Shown: one piece after another, positions 27,487 through 36,920 of the stretch | Layout of the letters: every line of letters begins with the position of its first letter | How positions within the stretch are numbered: position 1 is the first letter of the stretch | Assembly: GCF_900114785.1 (NCBI RefSeq) | Contig: NZ_FOUG01000009.1 | Coordinates: 124,001 to 188,000, forward strand | Source: Variovorax sp. OV329 | Lineage (GTDB): Bacteria; Pseudomonadota; Gammaproteobacteria; Burkholderiales; Burkholderiaceae_C | Direction: 5' to 3' | DNA: 64,000 bases | Made by a program: the position numbers and the translations under genes | Notes under the pieces: model-generated | What the model was told of the DNA's origin: nothing | Database searches by the model: none | Seen by the model: only the letters and a program-made list of their open reading frames with translations

Positions 27487-28515
27487 ATGGGCCTGCTCGG
27501 CCGGATTTTCGGCGGCAAGGACGCGGACCACGCGCCGCAGGATCCGCGCGTGCCGCAGACGGTCGCCCGGGTGCTGGAGATGCATGCGCGGCTGCGCCTG
27601 GCCCCGCGTTGCGAGGCCCGGCTGGCCGACGCGCTGGCGCCCGCGCTCGCCCACATCAGCGCGCTGGTGGCGGGCGTGCCGCGTGCGCACGAGGCCACCA
27701 CCGCGGCCTGGTCCGGCGACCCCTACATGCGGGCCTATTTCGCCGCGGCCGACGACATCGGCCAGGTGCTGGCCCGCTCGCGCACGCTGCGCGCTTTCTT
27801 CGACGAGAACGCCGGCGCCGACACGGCCTTCGCGGTGATGGGCATGGCAATGAACGAGCGCCGCACCCTGGGCGTGGCCCAGGTGGGCGAGCAGACGCGA
27901 TCGGACGTGCGGCAGACCACGCTGGGCTTCTCGGACCACCACATCCGCCTGTGCGGCGCTGACGAGGACGAACTGCGAGAAGAAGTGACGCGCCGCATGA
28001 TCGACCAGCTGGCCATCGAAGGTTTGGCCAAGGTGGCAGCCGACACCTCGATGCGCGAGGACCTGGAGCACGACCGGGCCCTGCTCGCGACCCGGCTGCG
28101 CCTGCTCGAGCGCCAGGGCGCGGGCCTGCGCGGCATGGTGGGCGCCGAGGACGAGGCCGCCGACCCGGGCGAGATGGCCCGCGTACGCGCCGAGGTGGAA
28201 GAAAACGAGCAGCGCCTCAAGGACCTGGGCCCGCGCTCCGAGGTACTGTCTCGCCAGCTCGACACGCTGTGCGAGACCTTCGCCAACGCCCCCACGCTGC
28301 TGCAGGTCTCGACCGAGAAACGCCGCCTGGACCGCATGAACGTCGTCGTGGAACACGGCGTGGGCGACGAAGCCGGGAGCCAGGTGCTGGAATTCAGGCT
28401 GGCGCGCGTGCCCGGCAACCCACCGCAGCAGCGCGCGCTGGCGCTGCTGAAGATCGCGCGGGCCGACGTGCCGCGCGCCGTGAACCCGCTCGACAACGCC
28501 GAGCGCCTGCTCTGA
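27487..28515 (+). CDS. Hypothetical cytoplasmic protein with coiled-coil, 342 aa
   Basis: I do not recognise the family. The start is well supported by GGAGG six bases before. Residues 1-130 are helical and alanine-rich, residues 130-185 contain a mixed segment (VRQTTLGFSDHHIRLCGADEDEL), and residues 190-270 are strongly charged with heptad-like spacing (DRALLATRLRLLERQ, EMARVRAEVEENEQRLKDL), so coiled-coil is likely. The last 70 residues look globular (LDRMNVVVEH, ALALLKIARADVP). No signal peptide or membrane segment. Same orientation and close to the RRM gene, which suggests co-transcription. Confidence 0.75.
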   Translation: MGLLGRIFGGKDADHAPQDPRVPQTVARVLEMHARLRLAPRCEARLADALAPALAHISALVAGVPRAHEATTAAWSGDPYMRAYFAAADDIGQVLARSRTLRAFFDENAGADTAFAVMGMAMNERRTLGVAQVGEQTRSDVRQTTLGFSDHHIRLCGADEDELREEVTRRMIDQLAIEGLAKVAADTSMREDLEHDRALLATRLRLLERQGAGLRGMVGAEDEAADPGEMARVRAEVEENEQRLKDLGPRSEVLSRQLDTLCETFANAPTLLQVSTEKRRLDRMNVVVEHGVGDEAGSQVLEFRLARVPGNPPQQRALALLKIARADVPRAVNPLDNAERLL

Positions 28516-28527
28516 GCCTGACGCGCC

Positions 28528-29049
28528 TCAGTCCTTCGCCAGTGCCAGCTTGACGATGCGCGTGCTCGCATCGTCGGGGCAGGCCGATTCCGAAAATCCC
28601 AGCCGCTTCGCCAGCCGCCGCATCGGCGCGTTGGCGGAGAGCACGTAGCCCTCCATGGTGCGAAAGCCATGCGCCCGCGCGGCGTCGATCAGCGTGTTCA
28701 TCAAGGGCGTCGACAGGCCCTGCCCCTGCCAGTCGTCCAGGATGGTGATGGCGAACTCGCAGCAGTCGCTGCCGGCCGCCGACGCGTAGCGCGCGCCGGC
28801 CACGATGGGCCGCGCCTCGCCTTCCTCGGGCAGCACCACCAGCGCGAACTCGCGCTGCGGCTCGGGGTGCGTGGCCGCCTCGTAGGTGTGCTCCGGCAGG
28901 TCGCGCACTGCCGTCATGAAGCGGGTGTAGCGCGCGTCGGGCGAGAGGCTGAGCACGGCCGCGTGCAAGCCCTCGCGGTCTTCGGGCCGGATCTCGCGCA
29001 CGGTGACGCGGCGGGCATCGCGCAGGGTCAGCGAAAGAGGCAGCGGCAT
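28528..29049 (-). CDS. GNAT family N-acetyltransferase
   Basis: 173 aa from the ATG at 29049; the open frame upstream is only antisense to the next gene. It starts RRVTVREIRPEDREGL, as GNATs do, and carries the acetyl-CoA binding loop in ILDDWQGQGLSTPLMNTLIDAARAHGF (the Q-x-x-G-x-G/A equivalent is QGQGLS, about residue 110) followed by GYVLSANAPMRRLAKRLGF. Family members transfer an acetyl group to an amine; similar N-terminal boundaries occur in Pat-like domains, but this is a free-standing enzyme. Convergent with the hypothetical gene ending at 28515 (12-base gap). Substrate unknown. Confidence 0.88.
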   Translation of the reverse strand: MPLPLSLTLRDARRVTVREIRPEDREGLHAAVLSLSPDARYTRFMTAVRDLPEHTYEAATHPEPQREFALVVLPEEGEARPIVAGARYASAAGSDCCEFAITILDDWQGQGLSTPLMNTLIDAARAHGFRTMEGYVLSANAPMRRLAKRLGFSESACPDDASTRIVKLALAKD

Positions 29050-29089
29050 GGCGGGCCTTGGTGGAGTGGCCGCGCCAGCATACGGGCGA

Positions 29090-30025
29090 TCAGCTGCGCT
29101 GCGCCAGCTCCGCCTCGGCGCGCAGCCAGCGGATGAAGTCCTGCGCATCGGCGTTGGCGTGGCCGCGCCGCGAGGTCTCGATGTAGTAGCCGCGGCTGGA
29201 GATGGCACCCGCGCCGAATGGCGCCACCAGCCGGCCCTCGCGCAGCATCTCGGCGAGCAGGGGCATGCGGCCGATCACCACGCCCTGCCCCGCCACGGCG
29301 GCCGCCACCGCGTCGGTGTAATGGGTGAAGCGCACCGTGCTCTTCATGCGCAGGTCCTTCAGCCGCATGATCTCCAGCCACGGGTCCCAGTCCATCGTGG
29401 GCGCCAAGCCCATGCCGGGCGCGTCGATGGTCAGCAGGGTCTGCTGCGCCAGGTCGGCGGGCTCGCGCAGCGCGGCGGCGATGGCGGGTGCGCACAGCGG
29501 CATCACCGATTCCTCGAACAGGGCCGGCCCGGTGCCGCGGGCGATGGGCACGAAGCGCACCGCCAGGTCGAGCCGGGCGCGGTCCAGGTCGTCCACCACT
29601 TCGAGGGAGGCGGACACCCGCACGTCCACCTGAGGATGGCTGGCGGTGAAGTGCGCCAGGCGCGGAATGAGCCACAGCGAGGCGAAGCCCGGCGTGCAGG
29701 TCATGGCCAGCTGGCGCGGCGCCTGCACCGCGCGGATGCGGGCCGTGGCGTCGCGCAGGCGCTCCAGGCATTCCACCGCGGCGCGCTGCAGGATGCGGCC
29801 GGGGTCGGTGAGCACGATCGCGCGGTGGCGGCGCTCGAAGAGCAGCACGCCCAGGCCCTCCTCCAGCTGCGCGATCTGGCGGCTGACGGCGGACTGGGTC
29901 AGGTGCAGCGCCTCGGCGGCCTTGGTGAAGCTCAGGGTGCGGGCCGCGGCGTCGAAGCTGACCAGCAATTCCAGCGGCGGGAGGTCGTGCCCGGGTGAAA
30001 GGGGCTTCACATTCTCTGGACGCAT
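29090..30025 (-). CDS. LysR family transcriptional regulator
   Basis: 311 aa from the ATG at 30025. N-terminal winged helix with the LysR signature LLVSFDAAARTLSFTKAAEALHLTQSAVSRQI (split here by family position, residues 19-51) and EEGLGVLLFERRHR; effector domain follows with periplasmic-binding-like pattern TPGFASLWLIPRL and DLAVRFVPIARG. The N-terminus LPPLELLVSFDAAAR resembles GcvA-type regulators. It is divergent from the DUF2917 gene, and an ATTC-N11-GAAT LysR box lies between them, so it probably regulates that gene and itself. Whether it also controls the beta-oxidation genes further right is unknown. Confidence 0.9.
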   Translation of the reverse strand: MRPENVKPLSPGHDLPPLELLVSFDAAARTLSFTKAAEALHLTQSAVSRQIAQLEEGLGVLLFERRHRAIVLTDPGRILQRAAVECLERLRDATARIRAVQAPRQLAMTCTPGFASLWLIPRLAHFTASHPQVDVRVSASLEVVDDLDRARLDLAVRFVPIARGTGPALFEESVMPLCAPAIAAALREPADLAQQTLLTIDAPGMGLAPTMDWDPWLEIMRLKDLRMKSTVRFTHYTDAVAAAVAGQGVVIGRMPLLAEMLREGRLVAPFGAGAISSRGYYIETSRRGHANADAQDFIRWLRAEAELAQRS

Positions 30026-30073
30026 GCAATGAGTTCCGAATGATCGTGTGACGTACGGGAATCGGCTCACTAT

Positions 30074-30092
30074 ATTCATTCTCATGATGAAT
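30074..30092. promoter_or_regulatory. LysR-box candidate (ATTC-N11-GAAT)
   Basis: ATTCAT at 30074-30079 and ATGAAT at 30087-30092 form a perfect inverted repeat with the T-N11-A spacing typical of LysR-type operators. It lies 49 bases upstream of the lysR ATG and 18 bases upstream of the DUF2917 ATG, overlapping the expected promoter of the latter. Confidence 0.55.
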
Positions 30093-30110
30093 GCGAAGGA
30101 GTGTTTTCCC

Positions 30111-30434
30111 ATGCGCACCGAAGCTGTCTCCACCTTCAAGATCGAGTTGCCGCGCCATGCCATCTTCACGGTGGCGGACATCGCCGGCGTGGACATCGAA
30201 TGCCAGAGCGGCTGCGTCTGGCTGACCCTGGACGACGACACGCGCGACCTGGTGCTGGAACCGGGCGAGCGATTCGTCGGCGACATCCACCGGCGCGTGC
30301 TGGTGTCCGCCTTCGAGCCCTCGAGCATCCGCGTGTCGCACGCGCTGCCCGCCGCCATGCCGCTGCCTGCCACGCCACGCGGGACCTCGGCGTCGCACGT
30401 GCGACTCGTGCCGCGCGGGTTGTCCCCGGCTTGA
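30111..30434 (+). CDS. DUF2917 domain-containing protein
   Basis: 107 aa from the ATG at 30111, chosen for AAGGAG nine bases before it. The domain begins STFKIELPRHAIFTVADIAGVDIECQSG (broken by position about 7-34) and includes CVWLTLDDDTRDLVLEPGERF, the characteristic small cupin-like beta fold of DUF2917. The remaining 35 residues are Pro/Ala-rich and less ordered. Function unknown; the family is frequent beside LysR or other regulators in Burkholderiales. Transcribed divergently from the lysR gene with a shared operator candidate. Confidence 0.82.
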   Translation: MRTEAVSTFKIELPRHAIFTVADIAGVDIECQSGCVWLTLDDDTRDLVLEPGERFVGDIHRRVLVSAFEPSSIRVSHALPAAMPLPATPRGTSASHVRLVPRGLSPA

Positions 30435-30522
30435 CCCGGGGCGGGCTGCCGCCGAACCATCGACCCTTTCGTCCCGTGCCGCCCCGCAGGCGGCATTCGC
30501 GTTTTTCTCGAAGGAGTCGAAC

Positions 30523-31701
30523 ATGGCAGAGGCATATATCGTCGCCATCGCGCGCACCGCCGGTGGCCGGCGCGGCGGCAAGCTGGCCGGATGGCATCCG
30601 GTGGACCTGGCGGCCCAGGTCATCGATGCGCTGGTGACGCGCAGCGGCATCGACCCGGCGGCCGTGGAGGACGTGATCCTCGGCTGCGTGAGCCAGGTGG
30701 GCGAGCAGGCCACCAACGTGGCGCGCAACGCGGTGTTGGCATCGAAGCTGCCCGAGTCGGTTCCCGGCACCTCGGTGGACCGGCAGTGCGGCTCCTCGCA
30801 GCAGGCGCTGCACTTCGCGGCGCAGGCCGTAATGTCCGGCAGCATGGACGCGGTGATCGCCGGCGGCGTGGAAAGCATGACGCGCGTGCCCATGTTCACC
30901 CCCAACGCGCTGCCGCAGAAGGCAGGCCTGGGCATCTACATGAGCCCGGGCATGCAGGCGCGCTACCCCGGCGTGGAGTTCAGCCAGTTCACCGGCGCCG
31001 AGATGATCGCGGTGAAGTACGGCCTCGAGAAGGTCGCGCTGGACCGCTATGCGCTGCAAAGCCACGAGCGCGCCATCGCCGCCGTGAAGGCCGGCGCCTT
31101 CGACGGGGAGATCATTTCCATCGAGGTGCTCACCGCCGAGGGCCAGGGCAGCGGCCAGATGCATGCGCAGGACGAAGGCATCCGCTTCGAAGCCAGCCTG
31201 GAGGGCATCGCCGGGGTGAAGCTGATCCGCGAGGGCGGCCGCTGCACGGCTGCCAGCGCCAGCCAGATCTGCGACGGCGCCAGCGGCGTGCTGGTGGTCA
31301 ACGAGCGCGGCCTGAAGGCGCTGGGCGTGAAGCCGCTGGCGCGCATCCACCACATGAGCATGCTGGGGCACGACCCGGTGATCATGCTGGAGGCGCCCAT
31401 CCCCGCCACGGCGCGTGCGCTGCAGAAGGCGGGCATGAAGATCCAGGACATCGACCTGTACGAGGTCAACGAGGCCTTCGCACCGGTGCCGCTGGCCTGG
31501 CTGCAGACGCTGGACGCCGACCCCGCGCGCATCAACGTGAACGGCGGCGCCATCGCGCTGGGCCATCCGCTGGGCGCCTCGGGCACCAAGCTGATGACCA
31601 CGCTGGTCAACGCGCTGCACAAGCGCGGCAAGCGCTACGGACTGCAGACCATGTGCGAAGGCGGCGGCATGGCGAACGTGACCATCGTCGAGCGGCTTTG
31701 A
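30523..31701 (+). CDS. Acetyl-CoA acetyltransferase / thiolase
   Basis: 392 aa, AAGGAG before the ATG. Full thiolase II pattern: acylated Cys89 in DRQCGSSQQA, ESMTRVPM, NEAFAP, GGAIALGHPLGASG with its His, and the second catalytic Cys in CEGGGMAN near the C-terminus. It performs thiolytic cleavage of 3-ketoacyl-CoA or the reverse condensation. Followed by an enoyl-CoA hydratase (69-base gap) and an acyl-CoA dehydrogenase, which together make a beta-oxidation set; a 3-hydroxyacyl-CoA dehydrogenase is absent from this window. Confidence 0.93.
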   Translation: MAEAYIVAIARTAGGRRGGKLAGWHPVDLAAQVIDALVTRSGIDPAAVEDVILGCVSQVGEQATNVARNAVLASKLPESVPGTSVDRQCGSSQQALHFAAQAVMSGSMDAVIAGGVESMTRVPMFTPNALPQKAGLGIYMSPGMQARYPGVEFSQFTGAEMIAVKYGLEKVALDRYALQSHERAIAAVKAGAFDGEIISIEVLTAEGQGSGQMHAQDEGIRFEASLEGIAGVKLIREGGRCTAASASQICDGASGVLVVNERGLKALGVKPLARIHHMSMLGHDPVIMLEAPIPATARALQKAGMKIQDIDLYEVNEAFAPVPLAWLQTLDADPARINVNGGAIALGHPLGASGTKLMTTLVNALHKRGKRYGLQTMCEGGGMANVTIVERL

Positions 31702-31770
31702 TCATGAGCCCCCACGCTCATCACTTCGTGTATCGAGGCCGCCCGAGCGGGCGGCCGGGCTGACGCTGAC

Positions 31771-32562
31771 ATGTCGACGGTACTCTGCGACGTCGAGGAT
31801 GGCATCGCCACCCTCAGCCTGAACCTGCCGCACAAGCTCAACCCCATCGCCGCCGAACTGCAGCAGGAGTTGCGCGCGCAACTGGCCCGCGTCCGTGACG
31901 ACAAGAGCGTGCGCGCGCTGGTGCTCACCGGCAGCGGCAAGGCCTTCTGCGTGGGCGCCGACCTGGGCACCATGCGCAACACCGGCGGCCAGAGCCTGGG
32001 CGACGCCACCGCCGAATGGATGCAGACGCTGAGCCACCCGCTGATCCAGGACCTGCGCACGATGCCGGTGCCGGTGCTGTGCGCGGTCAACGGCCCGGCT
32101 GCCGGCGCGGGCGTGGGCCTGGCGCTGGCCTGCGACGTCGTGATCGCGGCGAAGAGCGCCTACTTCTACCTGCCCTTCTTGCCCAAGCTGGGCATCGTGC
32201 CGGACCTGGGCTGCACCTGGGCCATCCCGCGCCTGGTGGGGCCGGCGCGCGCCATGGGCATGGCGCTGCTCGACGAGCGGCTGGATGCGGAGAAAGCGGT
32301 GCAATGGGGCCTGATCTGGGCCGCCTTCGACGACGAGCTTCTGTTGCTGGAAGCGCAGAAGATCGCGCAGCGCCTGGCCCGCCTGCCGGCGCACGCAGTG
32401 CTCGAGGCGCGCCAGGCCCTGGAAGCCTCGGCCCGCCACACGCTGCCCGAGCAGCTTCACTACGAGAGCGAGCGCCAGCGCGAACTCATCGATCAGCCCA
32501 GCTTCGCCGAGGGCGTGGCCGCCTTCCTGCAAAAACGCGCGCCGGTGTTCCCCGGCCGCTGA
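31771..32562 (+). CDS. Enoyl-CoA hydratase/isomerase family protein
   Basis: 263 aa crotonase-fold protein. Segments: LSLNLPHKLNPIAAEL, VLTGSGKAFCVGADLG (oxyanion-hole strand), AVNGPAAGAGVGLALACDVVIA (second oxyanion loop, about residues 108-129) and LPKLGIVPDLGCTW. The position of one catalytic acid in classic hydratases is Asp in VPDLG here, while the earlier Glu is not obvious, so isomerase or related activity is possible. It lies between thiolase and acyl-CoA dehydrogenase genes, six bases before the latter, which supports a fatty-acid-type oxidation role. Confidence 0.88.
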   Translation: MSTVLCDVEDGIATLSLNLPHKLNPIAAELQQELRAQLARVRDDKSVRALVLTGSGKAFCVGADLGTMRNTGGQSLGDATAEWMQTLSHPLIQDLRTMPVPVLCAVNGPAAGAGVGLALACDVVIAAKSAYFYLPFLPKLGIVPDLGCTWAIPRLVGPARAMGMALLDERLDAEKAVQWGLIWAAFDDELLLLEAQKIAQRLARLPAHAVLEARQALEASARHTLPEQLHYESERQRELIDQPSFAEGVAAFLQKRAPVFPGR

Positions 32563-32568
32563 AACGCC

Positions 32569-33738
<1,170 letters not shown>

Positions 33739-33777
33739 AGCAGCCGCGACGGCGGGCCGGGGTAGGATGGCTCCATC

Positions 33778-34383
33778 ATGCAATCAGCCGATGCCGCCAC
33801 CTTCGGCGAGTCCTACTACCAGCGCTACTACTTCGACAAGAAGACCAGCGTGGCCGACCCCCAGCACATCGAGCGGCTGGGCGACTTCGTGTGCAACTAC
33901 CTCAAGTACCTGCGCGTGCCGGTGGAGCGCGTGCTGGACGTGGGCTGCGGCATCGGGCTGTGGCGCGACATCGTGGCGCGGCACTTTCCGCAGGCCAGCT
34001 TCCAGGGCGTGGAGATCAGCCAGTACCTGTGCGAGCGCTACGGCTGGGAGCGCGGCTCGGTGGTGGACTACCAGGCCAAGGCGCCCTTCGACCTCGTCAT
34101 CTGCCAGGGCGTGCTGGCCTACCTGAACCCGCAGGACCTCAAGCGTGCGCTGCGCAACCTGGGCACGCTCTGCCGGGGCGCGCTCTACATGGAAGTGGTG
34201 ACGCGCGAGGACTACGAGCGCGACATCGTCGACGAGGACCTCACCGACCCGCAGCTGTTCCGCCACCGCGCCGACACCTACCGGCACGGCCTGGCGCGGC
34301 ACTTCAAGGAGATGGGCGGCGGCGTGTGGCTGAGCCGGCAATCGGACGTGCCGGTCTTCGCGCTGGAAAGCGCGACGGACTGA
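33778..34383 (+). CDS. Class I SAM-dependent methyltransferase
   Basis: 201 aa. Motif I VLDVGCGIGLWRDIV (about residues 58-72) binds S-adenosylmethionine; motif II acidic residue follows at FQGVEISQYLCERY; the post-motif FDLVICQGVLAYL matches methyltransferases of the Methyltransf_11/25 groups. The N-terminus (ESYYQRYYFDKKTSVAD) is aromatic-rich and may cap the substrate site. The substrate cannot be named. It starts 39 bases after the acyl-CoA dehydrogenase stop and lacks a strong ribosome site. Confidence 0.85.
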   Translation: MQSADAATFGESYYQRYYFDKKTSVADPQHIERLGDFVCNYLKYLRVPVERVLDVGCGIGLWRDIVARHFPQASFQGVEISQYLCERYGWERGSVVDYQAKAPFDLVICQGVLAYLNPQDLKRALRNLGTLCRGALYMEVVTREDYERDIVDEDLTDPQLFRHRADTYRHGLARHFKEMGGGVWLSRQSDVPVFALESATD

Positions 34384-34455
34384 GTTGACGACGAGGCCGG
34401 CAGGGGCGGCACCCGGCCATTGGGCGCACCGGCGCAATTGCGGAACAATGGGGCC

Positions 34456-34704
34456 ATGAGCGCCACGAACGGCCAGCCTTTGCCAGCCATCGACCCCGCG
34501 CGCTGCCCCGTCTGCGGGCAGCTCAACCGCTGCGCGATGGAAGTCGCGCGCGAAACCGGCGTGGCGCAGCCGCCCTGCTGGTGCATGGGCGCCAACTTCA
34601 CGCCCGAACTGCTGGGCGCCCTGCCCCAGCACGCGCGCAACGTCGCCTGCATCTGCGCCGACTGCAGCGCCAAGGCGCTCGCTGCCAAGGAGAACACCCC
34701 ATGA
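34456..34704 (+). CDS. Cysteine-rich CWC family protein
   Basis: 82 aa. Eight cysteines in a conserved layout: CPVCGQLNRC, then PPCWC and CICADC, the CWC family pattern, which is thought to bind metal (likely zinc). The start at 34456 leaves a short N-terminal lead. Its stop overlaps the ATG of the phosphofructokinase gene by four bases (ATGA), so the two are translationally coupled. Function unknown. Confidence 0.85.
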   Translation: MSATNGQPLPAIDPARCPVCGQLNRCAMEVARETGVAQPPCWCMGANFTPELLGALPQHARNVACICADCSAKALAAKENTP

Positions 34705-35957
34705 GCCAGACCAATGCCTTCTACGCCCAGTCCGGAGGCGTGACCTCCGTCATCAACGCCTCGGCCTGCGGCGTGATCCAGGCCGCGCGGCGGCATCCCG
34801 ACCGCATCGGCAAGGTCTACGCCGGGCGCAACGGCATCCTGGGCGCGCTGGACGAGGACCTGATCGACACCGGCCTGGAATCCGACGAGGCCATCGCCGC
34901 GCTGCGCAGCACGCCGGCCGGCGCCTTCGGCTCCTGCCGCTACAAGCTCAAGTCGCTGGAGAAGAACCGGCGCGAGTACGAGCGGCTCATCGAGGTCTTC
35001 AAGGCGCACGGCATCGGCTATTTCTTCTACAACGGCGGCGGCGACTCGGCCGACACCTGCTTCAAGATGAGCCAGCTCTCGCAGTCGATGGGCTATGCGC
35101 TGCAGGCCATCCACGTGCCCAAGACCATCGACAACGACTTGCCGCTGACCGACTGCTGCCCCGGCTTCGGCTCGGTGGCCAAGTACGTGGCGGTGTCCAC
35201 GCTGGAAGCGTCATTCGACGTGCGCTCCATGGCCGCCAGTTCCACCAAGGTCTTCGTGCTGGAGGTCATGGGCCGCCATGCCGGCTGGATCGCCGCGGCC
35301 GGCGCGCTGGCGGCGGACCACGGCATTCCGGTGGTGGTGCTCTTTCCCGAGATCGAGTTCGACCAGGCGGGCTTCCTCGCGCGCGTCGATGCGCTGGTGA
35401 AGCACCACGGCTACTGCACGGTGGTGGTGTCCGAGGGCTGCCATCACGCGGACGGCAGCTTCCTGGCCGAGCAGGGCTCGCGCGATGCCTTCGGCCACGC
35501 GCAGCTCGGCGGCGCGGCGCCGGTGGTGGCGCAGATGGTGAAGGACGCGCTGGACTACAAGTTCCACTGGGCCGTGGCCGACTACCTGCAGCGCTCGGCG
35601 CGGCACATCGCCTCGGCCACCGACGTGGAGCAGGCCTACGCCGTGGGCCAGCGCGCGGTGGAACTGGCATTGGAGGGGAAGAACGCGGTCATGCCCTGCA
35701 TCGAGCGCACTTCCGACTCGCCCTACGCCTGGCGCATCGGCAGCGCGCCGCTGGACCAGGTGGCCAACACCGAGAAGAAGATGCCGCGCGACTTCATCTC
35801 GCCCGACGGCTACGGCATCACCGAGGCCTGCCGCCGCTACCTGCTGCCGCTGATCGAGGGCGAGGACTATCCGGCGTACCGCAATGGGATGCCGGTGTAC
35901 GCGACCCTCGCGCTGAAATCGGTGCAGAAGAAGCTAGCGCCCTTCGAGCGGAGCTGA
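34701..35957 (+). CDS. Pyrophosphate-type 6-phosphofructokinase
   Basis: 418 aa from the ATG at 34701, which overlaps the CWC gene. PFK family core: YAQSGGVTSVINAS, then NGGGDSADT where ATP-dependent enzymes have GGDGS, PKTIDNDLPLTDCCPGFG (the Lys of PKTIDND marks PPi users), and EVMGRHAGWIA. The Asp at the second Gly position and the Lys favour pyrophosphate as phosphoryl donor; the first Asp of GGDGS is a Gly here, which is unusual. It catalyses fructose-6-phosphate phosphorylation in reversible form. Whether it can work in gluconeogenesis is an inference from the family. Confidence 0.88.
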   Translation: MSQTNAFYAQSGGVTSVINASACGVIQAARRHPDRIGKVYAGRNGILGALDEDLIDTGLESDEAIAALRSTPAGAFGSCRYKLKSLEKNRREYERLIEVFKAHGIGYFFYNGGGDSADTCFKMSQLSQSMGYALQAIHVPKTIDNDLPLTDCCPGFGSVAKYVAVSTLEASFDVRSMAASSTKVFVLEVMGRHAGWIAAAGALAADHGIPVVVLFPEIEFDQAGFLARVDALVKHHGYCTVVVSEGCHHADGSFLAEQGSRDAFGHAQLGGAAPVVAQMVKDALDYKFHWAVADYLQRSARHIASATDVEQAYAVGQRAVELALEGKNAVMPCIERTSDSPYAWRIGSAPLDQVANTEKKMPRDFISPDGYGITEACRRYLLPLIEGEDYPAYRNGMPVYATLALKSVQKKLAPFERS

Positions 35958-36008
35958 CTTGAGCACCTGCATCAGCTAATGCGGCTACGCCATGAGCGAG
36001 TGCGGCGC

Positions 36009-36035
36009 ATGACACCCTGTCATTCATTGATTTTT
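36009..36035 (+). terminator. Weak terminator candidate after phosphofructokinase gene
   Basis: ATGACA (36009-36014) and TGTCAT (36018-36023) form a 6-bp stem with a 3-base loop, and a five-T run follows at 36031-36035 after a short gap. It lies 52 bases downstream of the phosphofructokinase stop and overlaps the 3' end of the reverse-strand gene at 36020. Stem is short, so confidence is low. Confidence 0.3.
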
Positions 36036-36310
36036 GTGTAACTTCCGAGCCGTTCGGCGGCCGCTCTTGTACCCCGGTACTTCGCTTTTAGATTTTCAAG
36101 AATCTCGTCAAGCCCTTTGCAAGCGTCATTGACCGAGCTTACCCACCTCTTCGATTCCTGAACATCTTCAGGCGGCTCCTCCCCACGCAAGGTGTCGCAT
36201 GTACTTCGCCGTGCGATGAAGCTTTCGATTTCGTCCGGCGGTGTCGATCCAGAACAACTCGCCTGAACAAGGACGAGTGCGACCCAAAAGAGAGTCCTTC
36301 TAGTGCCCAT
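36020..36310 (-). CDS. Small exported protein, probable immunity protein
   Basis: 96 aa from the ATG at 36310, which overlaps the end of the peptidase gene by 11 bases. The N-terminus has RR followed by a hydrophobic stretch (TLFWVALVLVQ) and ASC, so it is exported; the lipobox is imperfect (Gln at -3), so lipoprotein status is uncertain. The mature part has two cysteines (TCDTLRG, NDACKGLDEI) that could form a disulfide, and is helical and charged. I know no named family. Its position right behind a cell-wall peptidase, coupled to it and in a PAAR locus, makes a periplasmic immunity protein against that peptidase the best reading. Confidence 0.65.
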   Translation of the reverse strand: MGTRRTLFWVALVLVQASCSGSTPPDEIESFIARRSTCDTLRGEEPPEDVQESKRWVSSVNDACKGLDEILENLKAKYRGTRAAAERLGSYTKINE

Positions 36311-36920
36311 TGTCAGACCAATGCGGCCTATCTGCCGCTCCACCGGAGAATTTCAGGACGCCGTAAGTTGCGCCGACCTTGTGCAACTCGGCATTCATTC
36401 CGGTTCGAGGGGTGGATTCAATGGTTTGTGCGGAACCATCGCTGCTCCTGATCTCCAAACCATCGCTCCAACTGATGTTCATATCAATCGCCGCGCCCTC
36501 CGTATGCCTCGACTGAAGCGCCGGCGCGACCTGCAATCCATTCATTTGAAAGGCAGTCACCATTTCTTCGGCAGCCTTCCTCGACGCCGCATCCGTTGGG
36601 TGAACCCATTCAATATTCACTCCGTTCATGCTCGCCGCAGACTCCGGTTTGGCTCCATTTGCAATTCTCCATGACCAATGCATCAAATACGCACGCTCTG
36701 GAGGCCTGAAGGTTGCCGAAATTATTACAGTCGCACCAGCGGCATCCAAGGCGGTTTTGAACGAACTCATGTTTGACTTGAAAGGCTGATGCAGATCATC
36801 TATTTGCCTACTACCGGGAAAACGGGCGCACCACTGCGGGCCACTTAACTCTCTCGCTATGCTAACGACAGCAGGTGCTCGATCCGCTGTCGGAGTCAGT
36901 CGTGCTTGTCTTGTCGCCAT
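36300..36920 (-). CDS. M15-like peptidoglycan peptidase, probable T6SS effector
   Basis: 206 aa from the ATG at 36920 (an earlier in-frame ATG at 36956 is possible); GAGG lies nine bases upstream. M15/VanY zinc motif: SRHTEGAAIDM gives His-x6-Asp, and the third ligand is the His of PHWSD in the C-terminus; LHKVGATYGVL before it matches the catalytic segment of L-Ala-D-Glu or D-Ala-D-Ala peptidases. No signal peptide, so delivery to the periplasm of a target cell must come from elsewhere; two PAAR genes upstream and a probable immunity gene downstream indicate type VI secretion. It overlaps the PAAR gene by 59 bases. GC content is visibly lower than the flanking genes. Confidence 0.8.
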   Translation of the reverse strand: MATRQARLTPTADRAPAVVSIARELSGPQWCARFPGSRQIDDLHQPFKSNMSSFKTALDAAGATVIISATFRPPERAYLMHWSWRIANGAKPESAASMNGVNIEWVHPTDAASRKAAEEMVTAFQMNGLQVAPALQSRHTEGAAIDMNISWSDGLEIRSSDGSAQTIESTPRTGMNAELHKVGATYGVLKFSGGAADRPHWSDNGH

